Source of the DNA: UBA1413 sp964461455
GTDB lineage: Bacteria > Bacteroidota > Bacteroidia > Bacteroidales > Prolixibacteraceae
DNA length: 64,000 nt
Direction: 5' to 3'
Assembly: GCA_964461455.1 (NCBI GenBank)
Contig: CAYWUJ010000005.1
Location: 32,425-96,424 of the forward strand
Positions within the stretch are counted from its first letter, which is position 1. Each line of letters opens with the position of its first letter. Under the pieces are notes generated by a model. That model had not been told where the DNA came from, did no database searches, and was given only the letters and a program-made list of their open reading frames with translations. The position numbers and the translations under genes were made by a program. Below, piece by piece: positions 35,235 to 44,727 of this stretch.

Positions 35235-36383
35235 ATGGCACTGACGAACAAACAAATTACGAGGTGGGTCACCCTGGTACTGACCATTATGGTGATCGCA
35301 GGGATTATTTTTTACCCGAAAATCAAACCTCTTTTCACGAAGGAAAAAGGCGGACCTGTCATGGGACAAGGGGGCCCGGGGGGAGGCCCCGGCATGCGGG
35401 GACAAGGGGCCCAGAAAACCCTGGCCAGCGGTTATGTGCTGGTGCCGACCAGAATGTTTGAACTGATTACCAGTACAGGATCCCTGCTCCCCGACGAGGA
35501 GGTGGAACTCTCCTTTGAAACTTCCGGGAAAATCGTGGCCATTCATTTTTCTGAGGGCAAACGTGTGAGCAAGGGACAACTGCTGGCCAAGATCAACGAC
35601 CGGCCGCTGCAGGCGCAGTTGCTTAAATTGCAGGCCCAGAAAAAGCTGACGCAAGAAAAGGAGTTCCGCCAGCGGCAACTGCTCGACCGCGATGCCATCA
35701 GCCGGGAAAGCTATGACCAGGTGGCCACGGAACTTCAGGCCATCGAAGCCGATATATTGCTGATTGAAGCCCGGATTGCCGAAACCGAACTGCGCGCTCC
35801 TTTCAACGGCGTGGTGGGGTTGCGAAAGGTCAGCGAAGGGGCCTACGCCACCCCACAAACCAAAATCGTACAGCTGGTGAAAATCAGCCCGCTGAAAATC
35901 GAATTTTCCGTTTCTGAAAAATACGCCGGACAGATCACGGTGGGATATCCTATCAGCTTCACGGTCGACGGCATTTCACAAACATTCTCAGCCAGCGTGT
36001 ATGCCATTGAGCCCAAGGTGAATGTCGATACCCGTATGATCGCCGTCAGAGCCATGTATCCCAACCGTAATGAAGAACTCAAACCCGGCCGTTTTGTGAG
36101 CATCATCGCACAACTCTCCGAGATCCCCGAAGCCATTTCCATTCCTACGGAAGCGGTGATTCCTGAAATGGACGGAGAAAGGGTATTTGTCTACAAAAAT
36201 GGTAAAGCGGAACAACGGAGGATCTCCCTGGGCCTGCGCACTGAATCGCATGTTCAGGTGCGGGAGGGATTGCAATTCGGGGATACCCTGCTGACTTCGG
36301 CCATTCTGCAGCTGAGGGAGGGGTTGCCGGTTCAGCTCGACACCCTGGTCACCAACAAAAATCCTGAAATCCCCGCCTTATGA
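35235..36383 (+). CDS. RND efflux periplasmic adaptor (membrane fusion protein)
   Basis: A 382-residue adaptor that links an RND pump to a TolC channel. The frame is open from 35091, but the ATG at 35235 (MALTNKQITRWVTLVLTIMV) gives the normal N-terminal anchor and lies after the promoter. After the membrane helix comes a Gly/Met-rich stretch, the first lipoyl half (ITSTGSLLPDEEVELSFETSGKI), a helical hairpin rich in Gln and Glu (about 120-180), the second lipoyl half (LRAPFNGVVGLRKVSEGAYA), a beta barrel (SPLKIEFSVSEKYAGQI) and the membrane-proximal domain. The stop overlaps the pump start by four bases (ATGA). Substrates exported are unknown; drug, phenolic or envelope-stress products are possible. 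Confidence 0.94.
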   Translation: MALTNKQITRWVTLVLTIMVIAGIIFYPKIKPLFTKEKGGPVMGQGGPGGGPGMRGQGAQKTLASGYVLVPTRMFELITSTGSLLPDEEVELSFETSGKIVAIHFSEGKRVSKGQLLAKINDRPLQAQLLKLQAQKKLTQEKEFRQRQLLDRDAISRESYDQVATELQAIEADILLIEARIAETELRAPFNGVVGLRKVSEGAYATPQTKIVQLVKISPLKIEFSVSEKYAGQITVGYPISFTVDGISQTFSASVYAIEPKVNVDTRMIAVRAMYPNRNEELKPGRFVSIIAQLSEIPEAISIPTEAVIPEMDGERVFVYKNGKAEQRRISLGLRTESHVQVREGLQFGDTLLTSAILQLREGLPVQLDTLVTNKNPEIPAL

Positions 36384-39300
36384 GCATTGCCTCTACCAGT
36401 ATAAAGAGACCTGTACTGGCGACGGTTTTCTCGCTGGTCATTCTGCTTTTCGGGCTCATCGGAATCACCTACCTGGGGGTCAGGGAGTTCCCCAGTGTCG
36501 ACCCGCCCATTATTTCGGTGAGCACCTCCTATCCGGGAGCCAATTCCGACGTGATAGAAACCCAGATCACCGAACCCCTGGAACAATCCATTAACGGGAT
36601 CCCGGGGATCCGTACGCTCACCAGCCGCAGCAGCCAGGGAAACAGCAATATTTCGGTAGAATTCGAACTTTCTGTCGATTTGGAAACCGCCGCCAACGAT
36701 GTGCGCGACAAGGTTTCCCAGGCACAACGGTTCCTTCCCCGCGACTGTGATCCGCCGACCGTTTCCAAGGCCGATGCCGATGCCAGCCCCATCATGATGA
36801 TCGCCGTGAAAAGCCCCAAACGGTCGTTGCTCGAACTTTCCGAAATTGCTGAACTTACGTTTAAAGAGCAGTTGCAGACCATTTCCGGGGTCAGTGCCGT
36901 GATGATCTGGGGTGAAAAACGCTATGCCATGCGGTTGTGGCTCGACCCTGCCAAACTCGCCGGATACCAGATGACCCCCCTGGATGTCAGAAATGCCATC
37001 CAAAGAGAAAACGTGGAACTCCCCGCCGGCAGCGTCGAAGGGAATACCACCCAGCTGACCATCCGTACCCTGGGACTCATGACCACCCCGGCCGAATTCA
37101 ACAACCTGATCATCCGCCAGTCAGGCGATCAGCTGATCAGGGTGAAAGATATCGGCCGCGCCGAACTGGGACCTGAGGACCTCCGCGGCATCATGAAGAT
37201 GAACGGCATCCCCATGGTCGCCACCGTAATCGTTCCCCAACCGGGAGCCAACCATATCGATATTGTCGACGACGTATACGAACGCCTGGAATTCATCAAA
37301 AAAGACCTCCCCGACGATGTGGTCATCGAGGTCGGCTTCGACAATACCAAGTACATCCGCTCCTCCATCAAGGAAGTCATGACCACCATTTACCTGGCCT
37401 TCGTGCTGGTGGTGATCATCATTTTCATTTTCCTGCGCGACTGGCGCACCACCCTGATCCCGATCCTGGTGATCCCCGTATCGCTGGTGGGTGCCTTCTT
37501 CGTCATGTACCTGGCCGATTTCACCATCAATGTGCTCACCCTGCTGGCCATCGTGCTTTCGATCGGACTGGTGGTCGATGACGCCATCGTGATGATGGAG
37601 AATATTTATGTGAAAATAGAAAGGGGAATGACTCCCCTGGAGGCGGGATTGAAAGGCGCCAATGAGATTTTCTTCGCCATTATCGCCACCACCATCACCC
37701 TGGTGGCCGTCTTTATTCCCATCGTTTTCCTCGAGGGAATGACCGGCCGTCTGTTCAGGGAATTCAGCATCGTGATCGCAGGAGCCGTGGCCATCTCCTC
37801 GTTCGTGGCCCTGACACTTACCCCGATGCTCTCAACCAAACTGCTTAAAACCAGGCATAAAAGAAGTAAAGCTTTCAACTGGTCAGAGAAGTATTTTGTT
37901 AAACTTAACAATGCCTACCAGAATTCCCTCGACGCTTTTCTCCGAAATAAAATCTGGGCAGTGGTCATCCTGCTGATTTCCGGAGGTTTGATTTTTTTCC
38001 TGTGGACCACCATACCCGCTGAAATGGCCCCTCTGGAAGACCGGTCACAAATGAATATCAACATCACGTCGCAGGAAGGTTCGACCTATGAATTCAACCT
38101 GGCCTATGTGGAAGACCTGGGCAACCTGGTGGAGCAGGCCATTCCGGAAAGGGACATGGTCACCACCATGATCCGCGGCGGTGGCGGATTTGTGAGGGTC
38201 GTACTCAAGGATCCGTCAGAGCGGGAACGTTCCCAGCAGGAGATTGCCAACCAGCTTACTGCCGAATTGCGTAAGAAGACCAAAGCCCGTGCCAACGTGA
38301 TGCAGCAATCCACCTTTGGAGGCCGGCGGGCCGGACTACCCATTCAGTATGTGCTTCAGGCCACCAGCATTGAAAAACTCCGCGAGATCCTTCCCGCCTT
38401 CATGACTGCAGTGAACGAAAATCCCACCTTTGTGATGGCCGACGTCAACCTGAAGTTCACCAAACCCGAACTCCAGATCGTGATCAACCGCGATAAGGCC
38501 AACCTGCTGGGCGTTTCCACCCAGAATATCGGACAAACCCTACAGCTGGCCCTCAGCGGACAGCGGTTCGGCTACTTCATCATGAACGGGAAACAGTACC
38601 AGATTTTCGGGGAACTTCACCGGCAGGACCGCAACAAACCCCTCGACCTGAAATCTCTCTACGTCAGGAGTAACAACGGTGCCATGATCCAGCTCGACAA
38701 TTTCGTCACCCTGATAGAGACCACGGCACCTCCCCAGCTATACCGGTACAACCGGTTCGTGGCCGCCACCATATCGGCAGGCCTTGCCGAGGGAAAGACC
38801 ATCAGCCAGGGACTCGAAGAAATGGACAAAATTGCCGCCACCGTGCTTGACGATACCTTCCGCACTGCCCTGGCGGGTGACTCCAAGGATTTCATGGAAA
38901 GTTCCAGCAGCCTCATGTTTGCCTTCATGCTGGCCATCCTGCTTATTTTCCTGGTCCTTAGCGCCCAGTTTGAGAGTTTCAAGGATCCCATCATCGTGAT
39001 GATGACGGTGCCCCTGGCCCTCACCGGAGCGTTGATTTTCATGTGGACCTTCGGGGTGACCATGAACATCTTCAGCCAGATCGGCATCATCATGCTCGTC
39101 GGCCTGGTTTCCAAAAACGGGATCCTCATCGTGGAATTCGCCAACCAGCGCAAGGAAGCCGGCTTTAACAAGGCCAACGCCATCCGTTATTCCGCAGCGG
39201 CACGCTTCCGGCCTATCCTGATGACCAGCCTCTCCACCATTCTGGGAATTCTCCCCCTGGCCCTGGGCTGGGGCGAAGGCGCCCAAAGCCGCGTGGCCAT

Positions 39301-39439
39301 GGGTATCGCCGTCGTCGGCGGAATGACCCTCTCCATGGTGCTCACCCTCTATGTCGTTCCGGCCATTTATTTGTACATCTCCAGTGAATCCAAAAATATC
39401 AGCAATGAACCACTTCCTGCCGAAATTGAAAACAGCTAG
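36380..39439 (+). CDS. RND efflux pump, AcrB/HAE1 type
   Basis: A 1019-residue inner-membrane proton-driven exporter. It has the typical 12-helix RND plan: TM1 at about 12-32, a large porter loop (33-330), TM2-6 (335-490), a second porter loop (about 550-840) and TM8-12 to the C terminus. The proton-relay aspartates are D400 and D401 in TM4 (LSIGLVVDDAIVMMEN). The segment TITLVAVFIPIVFLEGMTGRLFREFS is a classical HAE-RND signature, and the C-terminal half has GLVSKNGILIVEFANQ. Length matches AcrB-type pumps. It is coupled to the adaptor by a 4-base overlap and overlaps the TolC start by 35 bases, giving a compact tripartite operon. Confidence 0.96.
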   Translation: MSIASTSIKRPVLATVFSLVILLFGLIGITYLGVREFPSVDPPIISVSTSYPGANSDVIETQITEPLEQSINGIPGIRTLTSRSSQGNSNISVEFELSVDLETAANDVRDKVSQAQRFLPRDCDPPTVSKADADASPIMMIAVKSPKRSLLELSEIAELTFKEQLQTISGVSAVMIWGEKRYAMRLWLDPAKLAGYQMTPLDVRNAIQRENVELPAGSVEGNTTQLTIRTLGLMTTPAEFNNLIIRQSGDQLIRVKDIGRAELGPEDLRGIMKMNGIPMVATVIVPQPGANHIDIVDDVYERLEFIKKDLPDDVVIEVGFDNTKYIRSSIKEVMTTIYLAFVLVVIIIFIFLRDWRTTLIPILVIPVSLVGAFFVMYLADFTINVLTLLAIVLSIGLVVDDAIVMMENIYVKIERGMTPLEAGLKGANEIFFAIIATTITLVAVFIPIVFLEGMTGRLFREFSIVIAGAVAISSFVALTLTPMLSTKLLKTRHKRSKAFNWSEKYFVKLNNAYQNSLDAFLRNKIWAVVILLISGGLIFFLWTTIPAEMAPLEDRSQMNINITSQEGSTYEFNLAYVEDLGNLVEQAIPERDMVTTMIRGGGGFVRVVLKDPSERERSQQEIANQLTAELRKKTKARANVMQQSTFGGRRAGLPIQYVLQATSIEKLREILPAFMTAVNENPTFVMADVNLKFTKPELQIVINRDKANLLGVSTQNIGQTLQLALSGQRFGYFIMNGKQYQIFGELHRQDRNKPLDLKSLYVRSNNGAMIQLDNFVTLIETTAPPQLYRYNRFVAATISAGLAEGKTISQGLEEMDKIAATVLDDTFRTALAGDSKDFMESSSSLMFAFMLAILLIFLVLSAQFESFKDPIIVMMTVPLALTGALIFMWTFGVTMNIFSQIGIIMLVGLVSKNGILIVEFANQRKEAGFNKANAIRYSAAARFRPILMTSLSTILGILPLALGWGEGAQSRVAMGIAVVGGMTLSMVLTLYVVPAIYLYISSESKNISNEPLPAEIENS

Positions 39440-40766
39440 CAGATGTGCCCTGCTCCTGATGAGCCTGGCCCTGTTGCCGCCAACCCTCAGGGCACAGCAA
39501 CAGGAGATTGTCGACATGGCTTCCTGCATCGTCACGGGACTGGAGAACAACTTCGACGTGCTGATCGCGCGCAATAACCAGACCATTGCCGAAAATAACC
39601 TCACCCGCGGAAATGCCGGATTTCTTCCGGAAGTCACCCTCACCAACCGTTTCGGAGGAACCCTGAACACCACCAGCCAGTCACTGCGTGAAGGGGGGAA
39701 AAATACCACCGAAGGCATTCATAATACGACGGGATCAGCCGCACTAAACCTGGGAATTAACCTTTTCCGCGGTTTCCAGGTACAAACCACTTACCAGAAA
39801 CTGCAGGAGCTGAATAACATCGGCGCTTTGAATACCCAGATGTCCATGGAAAACCTGGTGGCCCGCATTGCCTCGGAATATTACTTCTACGTGGAGCAGG
39901 TCAGCCTTTATAACAATCTGGCCTACGCGGTGACCCTCTCCCGTGAAAGAGTCCGCATCGACGAACAAAGGTACCTCCTGGGAGCCTCTTCCAAACTTGA
40001 CCTGTTGCAGTCGATCGTCTATTTCAATGCCGACAGCAGCCGCCTCGACAAACAAACCGAAGTTCTGCGGTCCTCCCAGGTAAGACTCAATGAACTCATG
40101 GCCACCGGAGACCCCGGGAGACACATCCTCCCCCGTGATACCATCATCTCCATCAATGAAAACCTCAACTATCAGGAGCTACTGGATGCCACGCTCAGGC
40201 TGAATACCAGCCTGCTGATCGCCGCCAAAAACCAGGTGGTTTCAGGACTCGACTATAAGATCATCCAGTCGCAAAGCTATCCCTACCTGACGGCTTCCTC
40301 CGGATATGCCTATAACTACAACGGCTATGAAGCCTCTACCCTCAGAAACCAACAGGTAAGGGGCATGAATTACGGCGTTACCCTGGGCTTTGACGTTTTT
40401 GACGGCTACAATAAAAAGCGGCAACAGGCCAATGCCCGCATCGAAATGGAAAACCGGGAATACCAGTACCGTGAAATCGAACAGGCCGTGAAAGCCGACC
40501 TGATCACCATTTTCTATGGGTACGAAAACAACATCCGTTTATTGCGCCTCGAAGAACAAAACCTGGCCGTAGCCCGTGAGAACCTGGAAATCGCCATGGA
40601 ACGCTATAAACTGGGAAGCCTGGCAGGTATCGAACTCCGCGAAGTCCAGAAGAGCCTCCTCGACGCCGAAGAACGCCTCATCTCGGTGAAATACCTGACC
40701 AAGATTGCTGAAATTTCCCTCCTTCAAATCTCGGGAAACATCATGGATCTGGTGCCCGGAACCTGA
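39405..40766 (+). CDS. TolC-family outer-membrane channel
   Basis: A 453-residue outer-membrane efflux channel. The ATG at 39405 (MNHFLPKLKTASRCALLLMS) gives a signal peptide ending at LRAQ; the frame extends to 39351 inside the pump gene. Two OEP repeats are seen (about 35-225 and 235-445), each with long amphipathic helices; FGYDVFDGYNKKRQ-like features appear as TLGFDVFDGYNKKRQ, and YKLGSLAGIELREVQKSLLDAEERLISVKY is the usual late helical motif. It completes the tripartite efflux system with the adaptor and pump upstream. The gene ends 54 bases before GH5, so read-through into the glycan genes is possible. Confidence 0.94.
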   Translation: MNHFLPKLKTASRCALLLMSLALLPPTLRAQQQEIVDMASCIVTGLENNFDVLIARNNQTIAENNLTRGNAGFLPEVTLTNRFGGTLNTTSQSLREGGKNTTEGIHNTTGSAALNLGINLFRGFQVQTTYQKLQELNNIGALNTQMSMENLVARIASEYYFYVEQVSLYNNLAYAVTLSRERVRIDEQRYLLGASSKLDLLQSIVYFNADSSRLDKQTEVLRSSQVRLNELMATGDPGRHILPRDTIISINENLNYQELLDATLRLNTSLLIAAKNQVVSGLDYKIIQSQSYPYLTASSGYAYNYNGYEASTLRNQQVRGMNYGVTLGFDVFDGYNKKRQQANARIEMENREYQYREIEQAVKADLITIFYGYENNIRLLRLEEQNLAVARENLEIAMERYKLGSLAGIELREVQKSLLDAEERLISVKYLTKIAEISLLQISGNIMDLVPGT

Positions 40767-40820
40767 CTTACTCGATTTTTCACTACCTTGCACTCTGAAT
40801 TGAATTAATTCCATAGTGCC

Positions 40821-42074
40821 ATGAGAAAATTCCTCTTCCCCTTGCTGGCTGCAGTTTTGCTGGGTTGGGCCTTTACACAGTGCGACACTCCTGTGTCGCC
40901 GGCATCAAAACCCGGGTTCATCACCATCAACGGTCCTGACCTCTACACCCCCGACGGCGAAAAATTCTTCATCAGGGGTACCAACCTGGGCAACTGGCTA
41001 AATCCCGAAGGGTATATGTTCCGCTTCAGCCGCACCAGCAGCGCCCGCCTGATCGACCAGGCATTCCGCGAAATGGTGGGACCCGATTTTACCGATGAAT
41101 TCTGGAAACTCTTCAAGGACAACTATATCACCCGCGAGGATATCCGGTACATAAAAAGCACCGGCATGAACTCCATCAGGGTGCCCTTCCATTACAAACT
41201 CTTCACCGACGAGGACTATATGGGCCTTCATGCTCAGCAGGATGGCTTCCAGCGACTCGACAGCGTAGTGGAATGGTGCCGCGAATCAGGGCTGTATATC
41301 ATCCTCGACATGCATGATGCCCCCGGCGGACAAACCGGCGACAACATCGACGACAGCTATGGCTACCCCTGGCTGATGGTCAGCGAACCGAGCCAGCAGC
41401 GCTTTGTGGAAATATGGAAGAAAATCGCGGAACATTATGCCCATGAACCGGTGATCCTGGGTTACGACCTTCTCAACGAACCCATCGCCACTTACTTCGC
41501 CAAGGAATATGACCTTCTTAACCCGAAGCTGGAACCCCTTTATAAAAGGGCGGTGGCAGCCATCCGCGAAGTGGACAAAAACCATATCGTCCTGTTGGGA
41601 GGCGCCCAATGGAACGGGAATTTCAGGGTCTTCACCGATTCGAAATTCGACGACAAGATCATGTACACCTGCCACCGTTACTGGAGCGACACCCTGCAGG
41701 CCAACATCCAGGATTTCGTCGATTTCCGCGACAGCGTTAACCTGCCCATGTACATGGGAGAAACCGGCGAAAACAGCGACCAGTGGATCGCCGCCTGGAC
41801 CCGCCTGATGGAGAAAAACAACATCGGCTATCATTACTGGCCCTATAAACGGATGGGAAATCCCAGTTCCGTGCTGAACATCGCCACCCCCGAAAACTGG
41901 GACTCCATTGTGGCCTTTACCCAGCATCAACGCCTCCACTTCGGGGAAATCCGCAACGTCAGACCCGACCAGGAAAGGGTACGCAAAGCCCTTCTCGACC
42001 TCATTGAGAACTGCAAATTCGAGAACTGCACCAAAAACGAAGGCTATATCCGCGCCATGGGCATGACACCGTAA
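40821..42074 (+). CDS. GH5 family glycosidase, exported
   Basis: A 417-residue GH5 TIM-barrel enzyme, of the cellulase/exo-beta-glucanase type. The signal peptide ends at AFTQC21, a weak lipobox. Conserved features are FFIRGTNLGNWLNPEGY (start of barrel), MNSIRVPFHY, ILDMHDAPGGQTGDN, acid/base E220 in YDLLNEPIA, CHRYWSD, and nucleophile E314 in MYMGETGENSD, then YHYWPYKRMG. The NLGNWL and HDAPGGQ motifs are like those of exo-1,3-beta-glucanase-related GH5 groups, but substrate cannot be fixed. It is the first gene of a GH5-GH95 pair, with 95 bases (41 if the first possible ATG is used) to GH95. Confidence 0.92.
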   Translation: MRKFLFPLLAAVLLGWAFTQCDTPVSPASKPGFITINGPDLYTPDGEKFFIRGTNLGNWLNPEGYMFRFSRTSSARLIDQAFREMVGPDFTDEFWKLFKDNYITREDIRYIKSTGMNSIRVPFHYKLFTDEDYMGLHAQQDGFQRLDSVVEWCRESGLYIILDMHDAPGGQTGDNIDDSYGYPWLMVSEPSQQRFVEIWKKIAEHYAHEPVILGYDLLNEPIATYFAKEYDLLNPKLEPLYKRAVAAIREVDKNHIVLLGGAQWNGNFRVFTDSKFDDKIMYTCHRYWSDTLQANIQDFVDFRDSVNLPMYMGETGENSDQWIAAWTRLMEKNNIGYHYWPYKRMGNPSSVLNIATPENWDSIVAFTQHQRLHFGEIRNVRPDQERVRKALLDLIENCKFENCTKNEGYIRAMGMTP

Positions 42075-42169
42075 ACCGGTACGGAAGTCCAGAACCCATT
42101 ATTTATCCCACATCTATGAGATTCCTGAGATCACTGAGCCTCCTGAAACTACCAGGATTCCTGAAATCA

Positions 42170-44629
42170 ATGAACCTTCAGAGATCACTGATCCTCCTAT
42201 TTCCGGTTCTGTTTTTCTGGAGCTGCCAGGACAACAGGGAGCCGGAAGCCGCGAAACTCCGCCTCTGGTTCCGGGAGCCGGCAACGATCTGGGAATCCAC
42301 CCTGCCCCTGGGTAACGGACATATCGGGATGATGCCCGATGGGGGTATTCACCGTGAAAAAATCGTACTGAATGACATCACCCTTTGGTCAGGAGGAGAA
42401 CAGGATGCCGATAATTACGAAGCGGCCCGACACCTTCCTGAGATCCGGAGGCTTCTCTTCGAAGGGAAAAATGACCGGGCCCAGGAGCTGGTCTACCAAA
42501 CCTTCGGCTGCAAGGGAGCAGGTTCGGGCTTCGGTAACGGTACCAAGGTCCCCTACGGGAGCTTTGAAACATTGGGGAACCTTTATTTCGAATTCAAAAC
42601 CGATTCTCAGGCCATCCCTGACCATTACAGCCGGTGGCTCACCCTTGACGATGCCACAGCCCGTACCACTTTTACCCTCGGCGGAGTGAAGCACCTGCGT
42701 GAGTATTTCACCAGTTTCGCCAATGATGTGGGGGTCATCAGGCTCTCGGCCAGCAAAAAGGGACAGGTCAGCTTCAAAATCAGGCTTGACCGTCCCGAGA
42801 AATTTGAGACGGTTGCTGAAGGGAAGCTGCTGAAAATGGAGGGGCAATTGAACAACGGCACCGATGGCGGGGGAATGCAATATCAGGTGTTGGTAACTGT
42901 AAAACACAAAGGGGGCAGGCTGCGGACCGAAAACAACAGCCTGGTTGTTGAGGGTGCCCATGAAGCTGAGGTCTACCTCTCGGCGGGTACCAACTTTAAA
43001 AACCCGGAATTTAAAACCGCAGTCCGGGAAAAACTGGACCGTACAACAGCCGCCAAATACAGCAGGAATATAAAGGCACACCAGCTTGCCTATCAGGAAT
43101 TCTTTGACCGGGTTAAGCTGGACCTTCCGGTAAATCCTGAGCGGGAACTTCTCACCACCCCTGACCGGTTGATGGCTTTCGCCGAAAATCCCGATGATAA
43201 TGGCCTGGTGAACCTCTATTTCCAGTATGGGCGCTACCTGCTGATCAGCAGCACCCACGCCGGGGTGCTGCCCCCCAACCTGCAGGGGCTTTGGGCCAAT
43301 ACCATCAACACCCCCTGGAACGGGGATTATCATCTCAACATCAACGTTCAGATGAATCACTGGCCGGCGGAGATTACCAACCTCGCGGAGCTGCACCGGC
43401 CACTGATCAGACTCACCAAAACGTTGGTGAAACCGGGCAGTAAAACAGCAAGGGTCTTTTACAACGCCGATGGTTGGGTCGCCCATATGATGACCAATGT
43501 ATGGGGATTCACGGCGCCCGGGGAACATCCTTCCTGGGGCGCCACCAATACCGGGGGGGCGTGGCTCTGCGCACACCTGTGGGAACATTACAACTACAAC
43601 CGGGATACCGCTTACCTTCGTGAGATTTATCCGGTTTTAAGAGGAGCATCGCAGTTTTTCCTCGACATGCTGGTGGAGGAACCGCACCATGGGTGGCTGG
43701 TGACTGCCCCTACCACATCCCCCGAAAATGCCTTTCTGATGCCGGGAAGCCGGAAACCTGTCAACATATGCATGGGATCCACCATGGACAACCAGCTCAT
43801 CAGGGAGCTGTTCGGGAATACCATGGCCTCTGCAAAAATCCTGGCCATGGATGATTCCCTGGCACAACGCCTGTCAGAAGCCTCTGCCAAGCTGCCGCCC
43901 AACCGCATCGGCAGTGACGGCCGCCTGATGGAGTGGCTCGAGGAATACGAAGAGGAAGACCCGCACCATCGCCACTCTTCCCATTTGTACGGACTCCATC
44001 CGGGGAACCAGATCACTCCGGACCAGACCCCTGACCTGGCCGCGGCAGCACGCAAATCCCTGGTACGTCGCGGTGACGGCGGCACAGGATGGTCACGCGC
44101 CTGGAAAGTCAACTTCTGGGCACGCCTCCACGACGGAAACCACGCCTTCACCCTCCTGAAAAACCTCCTGGAACCCGCTTTTGACACGGAACTTCATTAC
44201 ACCAGTAACGGGGGGACCTATCCCAACCTCTTCTGTGCCCATCCTCCCTTCCAGATGGACGGAAACTGGGGCGGCTGCGCGGGCATTGCCGAAATGTTCC
44301 TGCAGAGCCACGCCGGCTTTATCCACCTGATCCCGGCCTTACCCGACCAGTTCAGTGAAGGATCCTTCAGGGGACTTCGCGCCCGCGGAGGCTTCACCGT
44401 TACCGCTGACTGGAAGGCAAAGAAATTGCAAAAGGCCCTTCTTGAAGCTTCCTGTGACTCGGAAGCACGCATCAGATGCGCCGGGGAAACCCTGCCCACC
44501 GCCACCATCAACGGAAAAATCACCAGGGTCACCACCGACGGGAAATTCATGACATTCCCCCTCAGAAAAGGTGACCTGCTCTCCCTGGTGTACAGCCAGA
44601 ATTTATCGCCCGGCATCCCGGAGGAATAA
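42170..44629 (+). CDS. GH95 alpha-L-fucosidase/galactosidase lipoprotein
   Basis: An 819-residue GH95 enzyme expected to remove alpha-1,2-linked L-fucose or L-galactose, as in xyloglucan side chains. The ATG at 42170 gives a compact lipoprotein signal (LLFPVLFFWSC, Cys19); an in-frame ATG at 42116 would add 18 residues encoded by a partial duplication of the same DNA. The N-terminal domain (RLWFREPATIWESTLPLGNG, then LNDITLWSGG) is followed by a linker and the (alpha/alpha)6 barrel with HLNINVQMNHWPAE (N390 and N392, matching the paired Asn of the family), TAPTTSPEN, HHRHSSHLYGLHPG and MDGNWGGCAGIAEM with its conserved Asp. Length is normal. Inverting mechanism as known for the family. Confidence 0.92.
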   Translation: MNLQRSLILLFPVLFFWSCQDNREPEAAKLRLWFREPATIWESTLPLGNGHIGMMPDGGIHREKIVLNDITLWSGGEQDADNYEAARHLPEIRRLLFEGKNDRAQELVYQTFGCKGAGSGFGNGTKVPYGSFETLGNLYFEFKTDSQAIPDHYSRWLTLDDATARTTFTLGGVKHLREYFTSFANDVGVIRLSASKKGQVSFKIRLDRPEKFETVAEGKLLKMEGQLNNGTDGGGMQYQVLVTVKHKGGRLRTENNSLVVEGAHEAEVYLSAGTNFKNPEFKTAVREKLDRTTAAKYSRNIKAHQLAYQEFFDRVKLDLPVNPERELLTTPDRLMAFAENPDDNGLVNLYFQYGRYLLISSTHAGVLPPNLQGLWANTINTPWNGDYHLNINVQMNHWPAEITNLAELHRPLIRLTKTLVKPGSKTARVFYNADGWVAHMMTNVWGFTAPGEHPSWGATNTGGAWLCAHLWEHYNYNRDTAYLREIYPVLRGASQFFLDMLVEEPHHGWLVTAPTTSPENAFLMPGSRKPVNICMGSTMDNQLIRELFGNTMASAKILAMDDSLAQRLSEASAKLPPNRIGSDGRLMEWLEEYEEEDPHHRHSSHLYGLHPGNQITPDQTPDLAAAARKSLVRRGDGGTGWSRAWKVNFWARLHDGNHAFTLLKNLLEPAFDTELHYTSNGGTYPNLFCAHPPFQMDGNWGGCAGIAEMFLQSHAGFIHLIPALPDQFSEGSFRGLRARGGFTVTADWKAKKLQKALLEASCDSEARIRCAGETLPTATINGKITRVTTDGKFMTFPLRKGDLLSLVYSQNLSPGIPEE

Positions 44630-44727
44630 GACGGTGCTGATGCACCGGCAATAAACCCTGTAAATTCCTCCCGGAATTGCCTTTCTGCCCTGTTTGTTGT
44701 AAATTGTATTTTTAAAACAGAAGGCTT

